From positions 806,001-870,000 of the forward strand of contig NZ_PYFX01000003.1 of the NCBI RefSeq assembly GCF_003020115.1: a stretch of DNA of 64,000 nucleotides. Reading direction: 5' to 3'. Source of the stretch: Bradyrhizobium sp. MOS002. Lineage in GTDB: Bacteria > Pseudomonadota > Alphaproteobacteria > Rhizobiales > Xanthobacteraceae. Below are positions 16,863 through 30,223 of the stretch, one piece after another. The translations under genes and the position numbers were made by a program. The notes under the pieces are model-generated. The model was given only the letters and a program-made list of their open reading frames with translations, was not told where the DNA came from and ran no database searches. Within the stretch, counting starts at the first letter, position 1. Every line of letters begins with the position of its first letter.

Positions 16863-17026
16863 CCCGCTTTGGCATGCGTTGCCGGCTGCAGTCTCGGCGG
16901 TTGGAGGCCCGGGCTGTTGGCCCAGCGTTCGACTTGCTCGATGACCTTCTGGTGGCTAGAGCGCACCGGCTTGGGTGCGTCGCTCTCTTCCAAATGTTTG
17001 CGGGGCAATGTGACTTCGTTGGTCAT
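16859..17026 (-). CDS. Small hydrophilic protein
   Basis: 55 residues starting MTNEVTLPRKHLEESDAPKP, polar with one amphipathic helix around HQKVIEQVERWAN. GGAGAGAC precedes the ATG. It is convergent with the DUF3147 operon. Family not recognised. Confidence 0.5.
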   Translation of the reverse strand: MTNEVTLPRKHLEESDAPKPVRSSHQKVIEQVERWANSPGLQPPRLQPATHAKAG

Positions 17027-17160
17027 GATGTCTCTCCGATTTGCCGGGAGCATACACCTATCCGAGGACCGTTGCACCATTTAACTTATTGATTTTATTA
17101 TACTTTCTTGCTAATTTGGCGCCATAGCCGCATCTTGTGGAACCGCGGCCGAATGAGTTC

Positions 17161-17179
17161 GTTGAGTAAACTACTCAAC
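17161..17179. promoter_or_regulatory. Inverted repeat upstream of RHH gene, probable operator
   Basis: GTTGAGT and ACTCAAC are perfect arms around AAACT, 23 bases before the ATG of the ribbon-helix-helix gene at 17203. The surroundings (17085-17195) are much more AT-rich than the neighbours, as expected for a promoter. Autoregulation by the RHH protein is inference. Confidence 0.5.
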
Positions 17180-17202
17180 TTGCTCATTTTGGGTGATTGA
17201 TC

Positions 17203-17451
17203 ATGAACGACCTTCGCGCCGAGCGGCTCCAGGTCATGCTGTCACCGGAAGAACTGGCCGCAGTCGACGACTTCCGGTTCAAACATCGCATGCCGACGCG
17301 AGCCGCGGCCGTGCGCGAGCTCCTGAAGCTCGGACTGGCCACCGCCGCGGTCGACGCGGGGGCGAATGTCAAATCGAGCAGGTTCGGGGTTTTCGGGCGT
17401 GGCCCGGACGGCCACACGCAACCACACCCACAGCCCGACGCCGAGGATTAG
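17203..17451 (+). CDS. Ribbon-helix-helix (CopG/Arc-like) protein
   Basis: 82 residues. ERLQVMLSPEELAAVDDFRFKHRMPTRAAAVRELLKLGL in outline gives a beta strand and two helices of an RHH DNA-binding fold, followed by a Gly/His/Pro-rich tail (about 50-82). No toxin gene is adjacent, so it looks like a solitary regulator. The palindrome at 17161 is a plausible binding site. A strong hairpin terminator follows. Confidence 0.7.
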   Translation: MNDLRAERLQVMLSPEELAAVDDFRFKHRMPTRAAAVRELLKLGLATAAVDAGANVKSSRFGVFGRGPDGHTQPHPQPDAED

Positions 17452-17472
17452 TCCAGCCTGACGCTCAAGCAA

Positions 17473-17502
17473 ACGGCCCCGGCACGGGGGTGCCGGGGCC
17501 GT
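17473..17502 (+). terminator. Strong hairpin terminator
   Basis: ACGGCCCCGGCA and TGCCGGGGCCGT make a 12-bp perfect stem with a CGGGGG loop, 21 bases after the RHH stop. The trailing bases (CCTTGG) lack a T run, so termination strength is uncertain. Confidence 0.6.
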
Positions 17503-17589
17503 CCTTGGAGATTACTTCCGGATCACCGGGGGCATGACAACCGGAAGCAATCCCTCGACTCTTTGCGCGGAGATTCGTTCCTGGTGGAA

Positions 17590-17796
17590 TTAGCCGCTCG
17601 GCGCGTCGCCGGAATCATCCGGCGTCATGCCGGAGCCGGGCGTCTTGCTGTTGTCGTTCAGTTTGGGATCGCGCGTGGCCTCACGAGAGGGCGAGCCCTT
17701 TGGCTCCGACTTGTGCACGGTCTGCGCGCGCTGCTTGTCCCGCGGCTGCTGTTCACCGCGCTGATCTCTGATGATGCCTTGGTCGGAATGGGCCAT
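17590..17796 (-). CDS. Small disordered hydrophilic protein
   Basis: 68 residues with no hydrophobic core: many Gln, Arg, Lys, Asp, Pro and Ser (MAHSDQGIIRDQRGEQQPRD start, TPDDSGDAPSG end). Composition fits the small stress-protein group of this stretch. A near-consensus EcfG site (GGAAC-N16-CGTA, minus strand) lies at about 17831-17855. Function unknown. Confidence 0.5.
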   Translation of the reverse strand: MAHSDQGIIRDQRGEQQPRDKQRAQTVHKSEPKGSPSREATRDPKLNDNSKTPGSGMTPDDSGDAPSG

Positions 17797-17878
17797 GATA
17801 GCTCTCGCCTCTTTGCTGTGTCGAAGCGCTTACGCGCCGGAGCGTCGAAGGTTCCGGGCGCGCGAGACGAGACGGCGA

Positions 17879-18010
17879 CTAACTGTGCGCCGAGTGTACC
17901 GGGGCCGATGCATTTTCATGATGCACCTGCCGCACCGTCGTCACCGTCGCGAACGCGACCGACACGCCAAAGGCGAGAATGAGCGAAAGAAGAGCCAGAC
18001 GTGGAGCCAT
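17879..18010 (-). CDS. Very short exported or membrane peptide
   Basis: 43 residues: MAPRLALLSLILAFGVSVAFA is a signal peptide or single membrane helix, followed by TVTTVRQVHHENASAPVHSAHS with four histidines. CAGGAGGTTTTTGCA in front of the ATG is a strong ribosome site. It precedes the disordered protein at 17796 on the same strand by 82 bases. Function unknown. Confidence 0.55.
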   Translation of the reverse strand: MAPRLALLSLILAFGVSVAFATVTTVRQVHHENASAPVHSAHS

Positions 18011-18113
18011 TGCAAAAACCTCCTGGAATAGGAAATCAACGCGATCGACTGTTACGAATGATCCTGCTTGCCGTCCGTGAGCAGTCTCACACGCAGATCC
18101 ACGAACGAGAGTG

Positions 18114-18308
18114 TTACGCAACCTGCTTTTGCAGGACGCGGGCTGGAACAGGCGGGACCTCGCCGTCGAGCCAATCCTGCTCGTCGGCGAGTGCCGTCCA
18201 CGCGTTCGCCATGCGCAGAAAACGATTATGTGCCGGCTGTGCTTCGGCCTTCTCAGCGAGCTGGAGGCAGTTGTCGGCGTTATCCCTGAAGATCTCGGAC
18301 TGTTTCAT
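18114..18308 (-). CDS. Small helical protein of a family common in Bradyrhizobium
   Basis: 64 residues: MKQSEIFRDNADNCLQLAEK then RFLRMANAWTALADEQDWLDGE. This pattern, two helices with a Trp-rich second helix, is one I associate with multi-copy Bradyrhizobium proteins of unknown role. Start could also be ATG 18314. No strong ribosome site. It diverges from the DUF4142-like gene at 18405. Confidence 0.6.
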   Translation of the reverse strand: MKQSEIFRDNADNCLQLAEKAEAQPAHNRFLRMANAWTALADEQDWLDGEVPPVPARVLQKQVA

Positions 18309-18404
18309 CAACATGAATTGGGGACGGAACCGTCGCGTCGCAACCGCCCTTACCGGATCGTAACATTTGCGGAACTTTCGACCGCCGTCCGCCATTGGAT
18401 ATGC

Positions 18405-18917
18405 ATGCGGATTTTTATCGCGATCGTCCTGGCGTTCATCAGCAATGCAGCGCTTGCGGACAGCACCGCGGAGCAAAGGCCGGCCGGTCGCACGCCGACC
18501 GCGACCGAGACCATCGGCGACCTCTACACTTTCAGCCGCTTCCAGCAGGGCCTGCTGGAGAGCACCGACCTGAAGGGCAACGCCGAGGTCAAGCACCTCG
18601 CCGCGCTGCGCGCCGAAGAAGCGGCCCTCCGCGACAAGGCCCTGAAGCAGATTCACGAGGCGATCGGCACCGAACCGCGCGTCACCAAGACGACCCCGGC
18701 GAGCGCGAGCCTGATCGAACCCGAAACCTCGGACGGGCCGACTTTCGTCAGAAGCTTCTATGCCGCGCAGATTCCCGAGTATGAATCGGTGATCGACCTG
18801 CTCGAACGCTATCTCAAGGCGCCCGATAATGCCGCGCTTGCAGCGTTCGCGCGCGAGCAGCTCCCGATGTTGCGCTCACAGGTCAAGGACGCCAAGCGCA
18901 CCATGGCGGACAAGTAG
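18405..18917 (+). CDS. DUF4142-like exported protein
   Basis: 170 residues with a signal peptide (MRIFIAIVLAFISNAALA). The mature part is helical: TFSRFQQGLLESTDLKGNAEVKHLAALRAEE..., FVRSFYAAQIPEYESVIDLLERYLKAPDNAALAAFAREQLP. Spacing and wording follow the DUF4142 four-helix bundle more loosely than the gene at 13683. Role unknown. It is alone between two minus-strand genes. Confidence 0.7.
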   Translation: MRIFIAIVLAFISNAALADSTAEQRPAGRTPTATETIGDLYTFSRFQQGLLESTDLKGNAEVKHLAALRAEEAALRDKALKQIHEAIGTEPRVTKTTPASASLIEPETSDGPTFVRSFYAAQIPEYESVIDLLERYLKAPDNAALAAFAREQLPMLRSQVKDAKRTMADK

Positions 18918-18938
18918 CGGCGAACAAGTAGCCCCGTA

Positions 18939-19235
18939 TTACTTGTCGTTAGGATGACTTTGCTGGCTCTGCGGCCGTACGGTGCGGTCGCTCTCCGGCA
19001 TTCTGTCCCGGCCGGCGTCCCCATTGTCATCCTTACCACCCGAACTCGATGTGCCGCTGCCGCTGGGGTTCGACCGGGTCGACGTCCCCGTGGTCGGTGT
19101 GTCCGCGCGTGGGGTGGCGGAGCTTGCGGCGGGGTCGCCGGTCACGGCACCACGGCCGCTGGGCGCGCCGCCTTGTGCGAACGCCGATCCGGCCAACAAC
19201 ATCACGGTGCCAATGACGGCAAATCCTGCTTTCAT
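18939..19235 (-). CDS. Exported Ser/Thr/Gly-rich low-complexity protein
   Basis: 98 residues. A signal peptide (MKAGFAVIGTVMLLAGSAFAQ) precedes a disordered tail of Ser, Thr, Gly, Pro, Asp (TPTTGTSTRSNPSGSGTSSSG). AGGGAGAGCGGATATG gives the ribosome site. Same design as the gene at 28021. A weak GGAAC-N17-TGTT (minus strand) lies at 19263-19288. Function unknown. Confidence 0.65.
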   Translation of the reverse strand: MKAGFAVIGTVMLLAGSAFAQGGAPSGRGAVTGDPAASSATPRADTPTTGTSTRSNPSGSGTSSSGGKDDNGDAGRDRMPESDRTVRPQSQQSHPNDK

Positions 19236-19518
19236 ATCCGCTCTCCCTCTGTTTTGGGGGCTAACAAGCAGGCCCGGCGGTCCGTTCCGGAAGGCCATGA
19301 CCGAGGCCCCGAAAACGTCCCCCGTATCTCTTCCGCCGGGAAAAACTGGGAACCCGGCGGAACCATTCCTGAGGGGCGCGATTATGTTAATCGGGCTGAG
19401 CAAAGCAGGTTCCATCCTAGCGCCGTTACGTTGGCGCTTGATTTCGAATTTGGCTGACGCTCTATTTTGACAATCGCGTCTTGCTTGGGATTCGGCCGAC
19501 GCTTGCGGGGGAATAATT

Positions 19519-25806
<6,288 letters not shown>

Positions 25807-25819
25807 GTTGGATGCCCGT

Positions 25820-27310
25820 ATGGACCACGAAAAGGTCAACATCCTCCTCGTCGACGACCAGCCGGCCAAGCTGCTCGCCTATGAGGTGATTCTGAAGGAT
25901 CTCGGCCAGAACCTCGTGATCGCCTCGTCCGGTCGCGAGGCTCTGGAGGTGCTGCTCAAGACCGAGATCGCGGTGATCCTGGTCGACGTCTGCATGCCCG
26001 AGCTCGACGGCTTCGAGCTCGCCGCGATGATCCGCGAGCACCCGCGCTTCCAGAAGACCGCGATGATCTTCATCTCGGCCATTCAAGTCAGCGACATCGA
26101 CCGCCTGCGCGGCTATGAGATGGGCGCGGTCGACTACGTCCCGGTCCCGGTCGTGCCGGAGGTGCTGCGCGCCAAGGTCAAGGTGTTTGCAGAGCTCTAT
26201 CGCAAGACGCGCGAACTCGAACGACTGAACCAGGATCTCGAGGACCGCGTGCGTGCACGCACCGCCGAATTGGAGAATTCCACCGCAAAGCTGCGCGAGA
26301 GCGAAGAGCGGCGCAGCATGGCGATCGCCGCCGGCAAGATGGGCTCCTGGGACTGGGACTGGATCACCGGCGACTGGATGTGGGACGAGGGGCAATACCG
26401 CATCTTTGGTGTTGGCCCGGAGAATTTCGAGGTGAATCCGGCCAACGTTCAGGCTCTGTTGCATCCGGATGACGTCGATCAGTTGCGCAGGGCGATCGCC
26501 GAATTCAACAAGGGCACACGCTCCTATGAAACGGAGTTCCGCATCGTGCGGCCCGACGGCGACGTGCGCTGGTGTGTCGGCACGGCCGCCGCCACGGTTG
26601 ACGATAGCGGTCGGGTTATGCGCGTCAGCGGCGTGACGGTGGACATCACCGAACGCAAGCGCGCCGAGGAACGGCAGACTCTCCTCGCGCGGGAAGTCGA
26701 TCATCGCGCCAAGAATGCGCTGGCGCTGGCGCAATCGATCGTGCGCCTCACCCGCGCCGACGAGGTCAAAGCCTATGTCAGCGCCGTCGAGGGACGCATC
26801 AATGCACTGGCGCGTGTACATACGATCCTGTCGCTGTCGAGCTGGCAGGGTGCCGAACTCTCGAAGCTGATCGACGAGGAACTTGCGCCCTATTCCCTCG
26901 GCGGCCAGATCAAATTGGCAGGGTCCGAAGTTCAGTTGCTGCCGGCGACCGCCCAGACGCTGGCGCTGGCGCTGCACGAGCTTTTCACCAACTCGGCGAA
27001 GTATGGCGCGCTCTCGACGCAGGCGGGACGGCTCGCGATCGGCTGGCAGGTCGAGGACGATCTGCTCACGCTGACCTGGGAGGAATCCGGCGGCCCGCTC
27101 GTCATGACGCCGAAATCCCGCGGCTTTGGTACGCGGAGCCTGCTTGCGAGCGTCGAGTCCCAGCTCGGCGGGCACGCGCGATTCGATTGGCGCGCCGAGG
27201 GCCTGTTGTGCCGGCTTGAGGTGCCGCTGGTCCGCAAGACTGCCGCGACAACCGCGCCCGGCAACTTTGAAGCCGCCAGCTCCGTCGGATTGCAGCGCGC
27301 GTCCGGTTAA
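25820..27310 (+). CDS. Receiver-PAS-HWE-family histidine kinase
   Basis: 496 residues, no membrane segment. A receiver (about 5-125, phospho-Asp56 in VDVCMPELDG) leads through a coiled coil (ELERLNQDLEDRVRART) to a PAS domain (about 170-285, ending VTVDITERKRAEE) and an HWE-type kinase core. The phospho-His is 295 in EVDHRAKNALALAQSIV, and ALHELFTNSAKYGA gives the N box. HWE kinases in alphaproteobacteria often feed the PhyR/EcfG general stress switch. ATG 25820 is 13 bases after the giant kinase stop, which suggests that the receivers and kinases of the two proteins talk to each other. Confidence 0.9.
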   Translation: MDHEKVNILLVDDQPAKLLAYEVILKDLGQNLVIASSGREALEVLLKTEIAVILVDVCMPELDGFELAAMIREHPRFQKTAMIFISAIQVSDIDRLRGYEMGAVDYVPVPVVPEVLRAKVKVFAELYRKTRELERLNQDLEDRVRARTAELENSTAKLRESEERRSMAIAAGKMGSWDWDWITGDWMWDEGQYRIFGVGPENFEVNPANVQALLHPDDVDQLRRAIAEFNKGTRSYETEFRIVRPDGDVRWCVGTAAATVDDSGRVMRVSGVTVDITERKRAEERQTLLAREVDHRAKNALALAQSIVRLTRADEVKAYVSAVEGRINALARVHTILSLSSWQGAELSKLIDEELAPYSLGGQIKLAGSEVQLLPATAQTLALALHELFTNSAKYGALSTQAGRLAIGWQVEDDLLTLTWEESGGPLVMTPKSRGFGTRSLLASVESQLGGHARFDWRAEGLLCRLEVPLVRKTAATTAPGNFEAASSVGLQRASG

Positions 27311-27528
27311 CCGGAGGCCGCACTCTTCATGCGTTCCGCCGCCCGCGGTTCGCGCGCGACGCGTCCTTCGAGCCAGGCTTCCGTTTGGGCGAGATCGCGC
27401 AGCGCCTTGGCATAGCGGCGCGCCGCGCTTCGCTCCGGGCCGCGGGGCAGCTTGCGCGCTTTGCGGAGGATGTCCGCGGCGGCGTTGCGATAAGCCAGCG
27501 AGCGGTAAAGAAAGACCACCTTACCCAT
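27307..27528 (-). CDS. Small basic helical protein
   Basis: 73 residues, rich in Arg and Ala (AYRNAAADILRKARKLPRG...RRYAKALRDLAQTEAWLEGR). The AQTEAWLEGR end resembles the EQDWLDGE motif of the protein at 18114, which suggests one extended family. Its stop overlaps the HWE kinase stop by 4 bases, convergent. Function unknown. Confidence 0.55.
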   Translation of the reverse strand: MGKVVFLYRSLAYRNAAADILRKARKLPRGPERSAARRYAKALRDLAQTEAWLEGRVAREPRAAERMKSAASG

Positions 27529-27617
27529 GTCGAATGTTCCCGTGTTGCGTATTCATTCTCGCAGGCCCGGCATGAACGTCGGATGAAGCGGTAGATGACA
27601 ATTGCTTCATGCGCGTT

Positions 27618-27642
27618 GGAACCGGCGCGTGTCGCACGCGTT
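27618..27642 (+). promoter_or_regulatory. EcfG-type promoter (GGAAC-N16-CGTT)
   Basis: GGAAC at 27618-27622 and CGTT at 27639-27642, exact consensus, 26 bases before the ATG at 27668. Confidence 0.65.
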
Positions 27643-27667
27643 GCATGCGAGATCGGGATAGAGTTCC

Positions 27668-27925
27668 ATGCGCGCGAAAAAGTCGTCGGACCTGATCTCT
27701 GCGAGCGGGCTCATCAAGCTGATGACGCACGCGATGATGGGCGCAGCCCTAGGGCTCGCTTTCAGCCTCGTGCTCGTGCTGTCGAATCCCGGCGTCGCCA
27801 GTTTGCTGAGTCACGGCGGAAGCCAGGCCGTTGTCGTTTTCGCCCTCACATTGGTGACGACGTTCGCGATCGGCGCGACACTGACCGGCCTCGTATTCAT
27901 CCTCGCAGAAGACAAGCAATCTTGA
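27668..27925 (+). CDS. Small two-helix membrane protein
   Basis: 85 residues with two hydrophobic helices (GAALGLAFSLVLVLS and VFALTLVTTFAIGATLTGLVFILA) separated by a short polar loop (NPGVASLLSHGGSQ). GGGATAGAGTTCC lies before the ATG. A perfect EcfG promoter makes it a likely general stress membrane protein. No family name recalled. Confidence 0.7.
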   Translation: MRAKKSSDLISASGLIKLMTHAMMGAALGLAFSLVLVLSNPGVASLLSHGGSQAVVVFALTLVTTFAIGATLTGLVFILAEDKQS

Positions 27926-27957
27926 AGTATTGGTGATTGACCGGAACTCCTTTGTTC

Positions 27958-27982
27958 GGAACTCCTGTGACGAAGAGCGGTT
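27958..27982 (+). promoter_or_regulatory. EcfG-like promoter (GGAAC-N16-GGTT)
   Basis: GGAAC at 27958-27962, 16 bases, GGTT at 27979-27982, 39 bases before the ATG at 28021. A second GGAAC at 27943 has no matching -10. Confidence 0.45.
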
Positions 27983-28020
27983 GGCTGCCTGCGTCAATTC
28001 AACTCAGGGAGTTCCCGCAC

Positions 28021-28269
28021 ATGAAGACCACTAAGCTCGCTCTTGCCGTGATGTTGGCGACCGGCCTCGCAGCCGCGCCGTTCGCCGTGCAAGCGAAGTC
28101 GCACAAGGCGAAACACGAATCCTCGACGTCATCGTCGCAGACCACCACGGGCGCCAACACCAAGTCCTCCAAGGGTGCTGACCCCTCCGGTCAGGGCGGC
28201 TCTGGCCCCGGCTCCGACCAGGGCGGCACCATGACGAACAACAAGAGCGGCACGATCAACACCAAGTAG
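28021..28269 (+). CDS. Exported low-complexity Ser/Thr/Gly/Lys protein
   Basis: 82 residues: signal peptide ending AVQA, then KSHKAKHESSTSSSQTTTGA and a Gly/Ser/Asn/Asp-rich disordered tail ending KSGTINTK. CAGGGAG lies 11 bases before the ATG. Same style as 18939. Probable general stress gene from its promoter. A clear terminator follows. Confidence 0.65.
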   Translation: MKTTKLALAVMLATGLAAAPFAVQAKSHKAKHESSTSSSQTTTGANTKSSKGADPSGQGGSGPGSDQGGTMTNNKSGTINTK

Positions 28270-28288
28270 GTTCGCCGAAATCAAGGAG

Positions 28289-28312
28289 GGCCCCGCCATC
28301 GCGGGGCCTTTT
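28289..28312 (+). terminator. Rho-independent terminator
   Basis: GGCCCCGC and GCGGGGCC pair around CATC and are followed by TTTTGCTTT, 20 bases after the stop of the exported protein. Confidence 0.85.
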
Positions 28313-28400
28313 GCTTTGGGTGTTCGAGCGAACTCTTTCTCAGACCGCTTCGTCAAGATCCGGCATCGACGAACTCCGCACGTCGCGCTGCGCGCACGCT

Positions 28401-28610
28401 TCAGCTACGTTGGCCGCCCAGGATGTCAGGTTGAACGCCTGCAGGATCTGATTTCACCAGATGATCGAGTCGTGCACGCTTGCGCGCGATCAAGAGCTGG
28501 GCCGCGGCGTCGTCGAGCCCCTCGCGTTGCAGCTGCCGGATGGCAGAGCCCAGTTCGAGAATCTCGGCCCGTAGCTTTAGAATCCGGTACGCATCGGGGT
28601 CTTCCTCCAC
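28401..28610 (-). CDS. Small coiled-coil protein
   Basis: 69 residues, one or two amphipathic helices (LKLRAEILELGSAIRQLQREGLDDAAAQLLIARKRARLDHLV in outline). Start is GTG at 28610 with GGGAG 7 bases upstream. It follows the helical gene at 28628 by 17 bases, so the two form an operon of short coiled-coil proteins. Function unknown. Confidence 0.5.
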   Translation of the reverse strand: MEEDPDAYRILKLRAEILELGSAIRQLQREGLDDAAAQLLIARKRARLDHLVKSDPAGVQPDILGGQRS

Positions 28611-28627
28611 CGTGCGCTCCCATGCTC

Positions 28628-28903
28628 TCAGCGGCGCGCGATCACGCGCAGAGGGCTACCCGCTGTCTTCGCGGAACGAAGGCGCATCCTGTCGCGGACA
28701 TCCGGCAGGACATCGCCGCCACCTGCAGCCTTCCATTCGCCGATCAGCAGATTGATTTTCCGGCGCAGATCCATCTGCGCCAAGGCCTTCTCTGTGCAGT
28801 CGCGATCGCGGTCCACGAGTTCGCGCACGGACACCTCGATATCGGCCATTTCCAGCCTCAAGGCGCTGATTTTGCGTCGAATTTCATTAATTCTGTTGTC
28901 CAT
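28628..28903 (-). CDS. Small coiled-coil protein
   Basis: 91 residues. NRINEIRRKISALRLEMADIEVSVRELVDRDRD forms a long amphipathic helix, and a second (QMDLRRKINLLIGEWKAA) follows. No membrane or export signal. First gene of the pair with 28401. The divergent promoter region with the DUF3072 gene (28904-28964) is AT-rich. Function unknown. Confidence 0.55.
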   Translation of the reverse strand: MDNRINEIRRKISALRLEMADIEVSVRELVDRDRDCTEKALAQMDLRRKINLLIGEWKAAGGGDVLPDVRDRMRLRSAKTAGSPLRVIARR

Positions 28904-28964
28904 GGCTTGTTAGAACAAAATAAGAACATATAGTCAAGTCACGATTTCAGAAAGGAGAAGCCAC

Positions 28965-29159
28965 ATGCAGGTTCAAGGTAGATACGACGCCAAGACTTTC
29001 CTTACCGAGCAGATGACGCGAGCGCAGGGCCTGCGGCTGAAGCGGCTGAGCGAAGAGGCGTATCAACCCGCGCAATATGCGCGGGATCTGTCCTCCAGCG
29101 AGGCAGCACGGCGCATTCAGGTGCTGGAAGCGGAGATCGAGCTGGCGGATTCGTTCTAG
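28965..29159 (+). CDS. DUF3072-like small protein
   Basis: 64 residues. LTEQMTRAQGLRLKRLSEEAYQPAQYARDLSSSEAARRIQVLEAEI in outline follows the DUF3072 pattern (two helices around a conserved Leu-Ser-Glu-Glu turn), a SAP-like small fold of unknown role. AAAGGAGAAGCCAC precedes the ATG, a strong ribosome site. Confidence 0.7.
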   Translation: MQVQGRYDAKTFLTEQMTRAQGLRLKRLSEEAYQPAQYARDLSSSEAARRIQVLEAEIELADSF

Positions 29160-29195
29160 GCCAGGTCGCGTATCCGGGACGTTGCCTGCGCTTTC

Positions 29196-29220
29196 GGAAC
29201 CATGCCTGTCTCGGATGGTT
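29196..29220 (+). promoter_or_regulatory. EcfG-like promoter (GGAAC-N16-GGTT)
   Basis: GGAAC at 29196-29200, 16 bases, GGTT at 29217-29220, 25 bases before the ATG of the lysine-rich gene at 29245. Confidence 0.45.
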
Positions 29221-29244
29221 TTCCCCGGCCAAGGGAGAACATGC

Positions 29245-29562
29245 ATGGCACGCAAGGCAAAGAAGCGCCGCTACTCGCGCAGTTCCGGCAGCGATGTCGA
29301 AGGCGAGATGAAGCGCTACAAGAAGGGGACCGCGAAAAGCGGACCGGGCGGTCGAGGCGGACGCGTGAAGAGCCGCAAGCAGGCAATCGCGATCGGCCTG
29401 TCGAAAGCGCGCAAGAAGGGCAAGAAAGTCCCGAAGAAAGCCGCGAAGCGAAAGACGTCCAAGAAAACATCAAAGAAAACGTCAAAGAAAACATCTCGGA
29501 AAACATCCAAGAAGACTTCGAAGAAAGCGTCGAAGCGCAAATCCTCCAAACGTTCTCGCTGA
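29245..29562 (+). CDS. Lysine-rich DUF6496-like / histone H1-like protein
   Basis: 105 residues, over one third Lys or Arg. Residues 1-62 (RYSRSSGSDVEGEMKRYKKGTAKSG... then VKSRKQAIAIGLSKARKKG) match the small DUF6496 domain, in which a conserved Gly-Arg-x-Gly loop and a basic helix are typical. From about residue 68 the tail is KKTSKKTSKKTS-like repeats of four residues ending KRKSSKRSR, as in bacterial H1-like DNA-binding proteins. Non-specific nucleic-acid binding under stress is likely. AAGGGAGAAC precedes the ATG. Confidence 0.75.
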   Translation: MARKAKKRRYSRSSGSDVEGEMKRYKKGTAKSGPGGRGGRVKSRKQAIAIGLSKARKKGKKVPKKAAKRKTSKKTSKKTSKKTSRKTSKKTSKKASKRKSSKRSR

Positions 29563-29568
29563 CCTCTG

Positions 29569-29943
29569 TCAGATCATGCTGCCCGGCATGAAGCAGCGGA
29601 TCGAAACACCGAACGCGGTCTTCACCGGCCACACCATGGTGCGGCCGGCCCGGTTCGGCTCGGTGATCACAGCTTCGTCCGGCACCTCGACCCATTCGCC
29701 GTCGAGCCGCACGCGATAATGTCCATTGTGCGAGTCCCAGTCGGGATCGGCGACGGCAAACCCATCCGCATCCGAGCAGCACGGACCGAGATGGCTGCGC
29801 AGGCCGTCGAACCACGGCTTGAGAGGTGAGTCCGCGTAGCGGCCATCGTCGCGCCCGAGAGCGTTTCCACCCCACAGCACGAATGGCGCTACCAACGGCG
29901 CCACAAGCAGCGCGCTTCTCAGCGAGAGCTTCAATCGATCCAT
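29569..29943 (-). CDS. Hypothetical exported protein
   Basis: 124 residues with a signal peptide (MDRLKLSLRSALLVAPLVAPFVLWGGNALG). The mature part has WFDGLRSHLGPCCSDADGFAVADPDWDSHNGHYRVRLDGEWVEVPDEAV in outline, then a final Cys in IRCFMPG. The CCSDADG and WVEVPDEAVI pattern is typical of a short periplasmic family common in Bradyrhizobium; its function is unknown to me. Convergent with the lysine-rich gene 6 bases away. Confidence 0.7.
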   Translation of the reverse strand: MDRLKLSLRSALLVAPLVAPFVLWGGNALGRDDGRYADSPLKPWFDGLRSHLGPCCSDADGFAVADPDWDSHNGHYRVRLDGEWVEVPDEAVITEPNRAGRTMVWPVKTAFGVSIRCFMPGSMI

Positions 29944-30173
29944 GTCGGCACCGATCAAATGCGAACTATCGGCCAGCCGCCAAGGGGGCCGAGTGGCGGC
30001 AAGGTCGAAGTTCCACGCTTGCAATCATCCCGTCGGCTTCGTTGCCGCCGGGCACATACGAGAGTCCGAACTGTGATGAGCGAACACGGCTTTTTCGGAC
30101 GAAACCGGGTCATCCTCCCTGCCGTTAACGAGAATGTTATCGGCGCTCCGCGGAAATCCTGAGGGCGAGCAGG

Positions 30174-30199
30174 AAAGGCGGCCCGCAGGCCGCCTTTTG
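30174..30199. terminator. Bidirectional hairpin terminator after degP
   Basis: AAAGGCGGCC and GGCCGCCTTTT pair around CGCA. It lies 25 bases after the degP stop in the minus direction and has T runs on both sides. Confidence 0.75.
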
Positions 30200-30223
30200 G
30201 AGTTGCACAGGTCGAGCTTCCCC

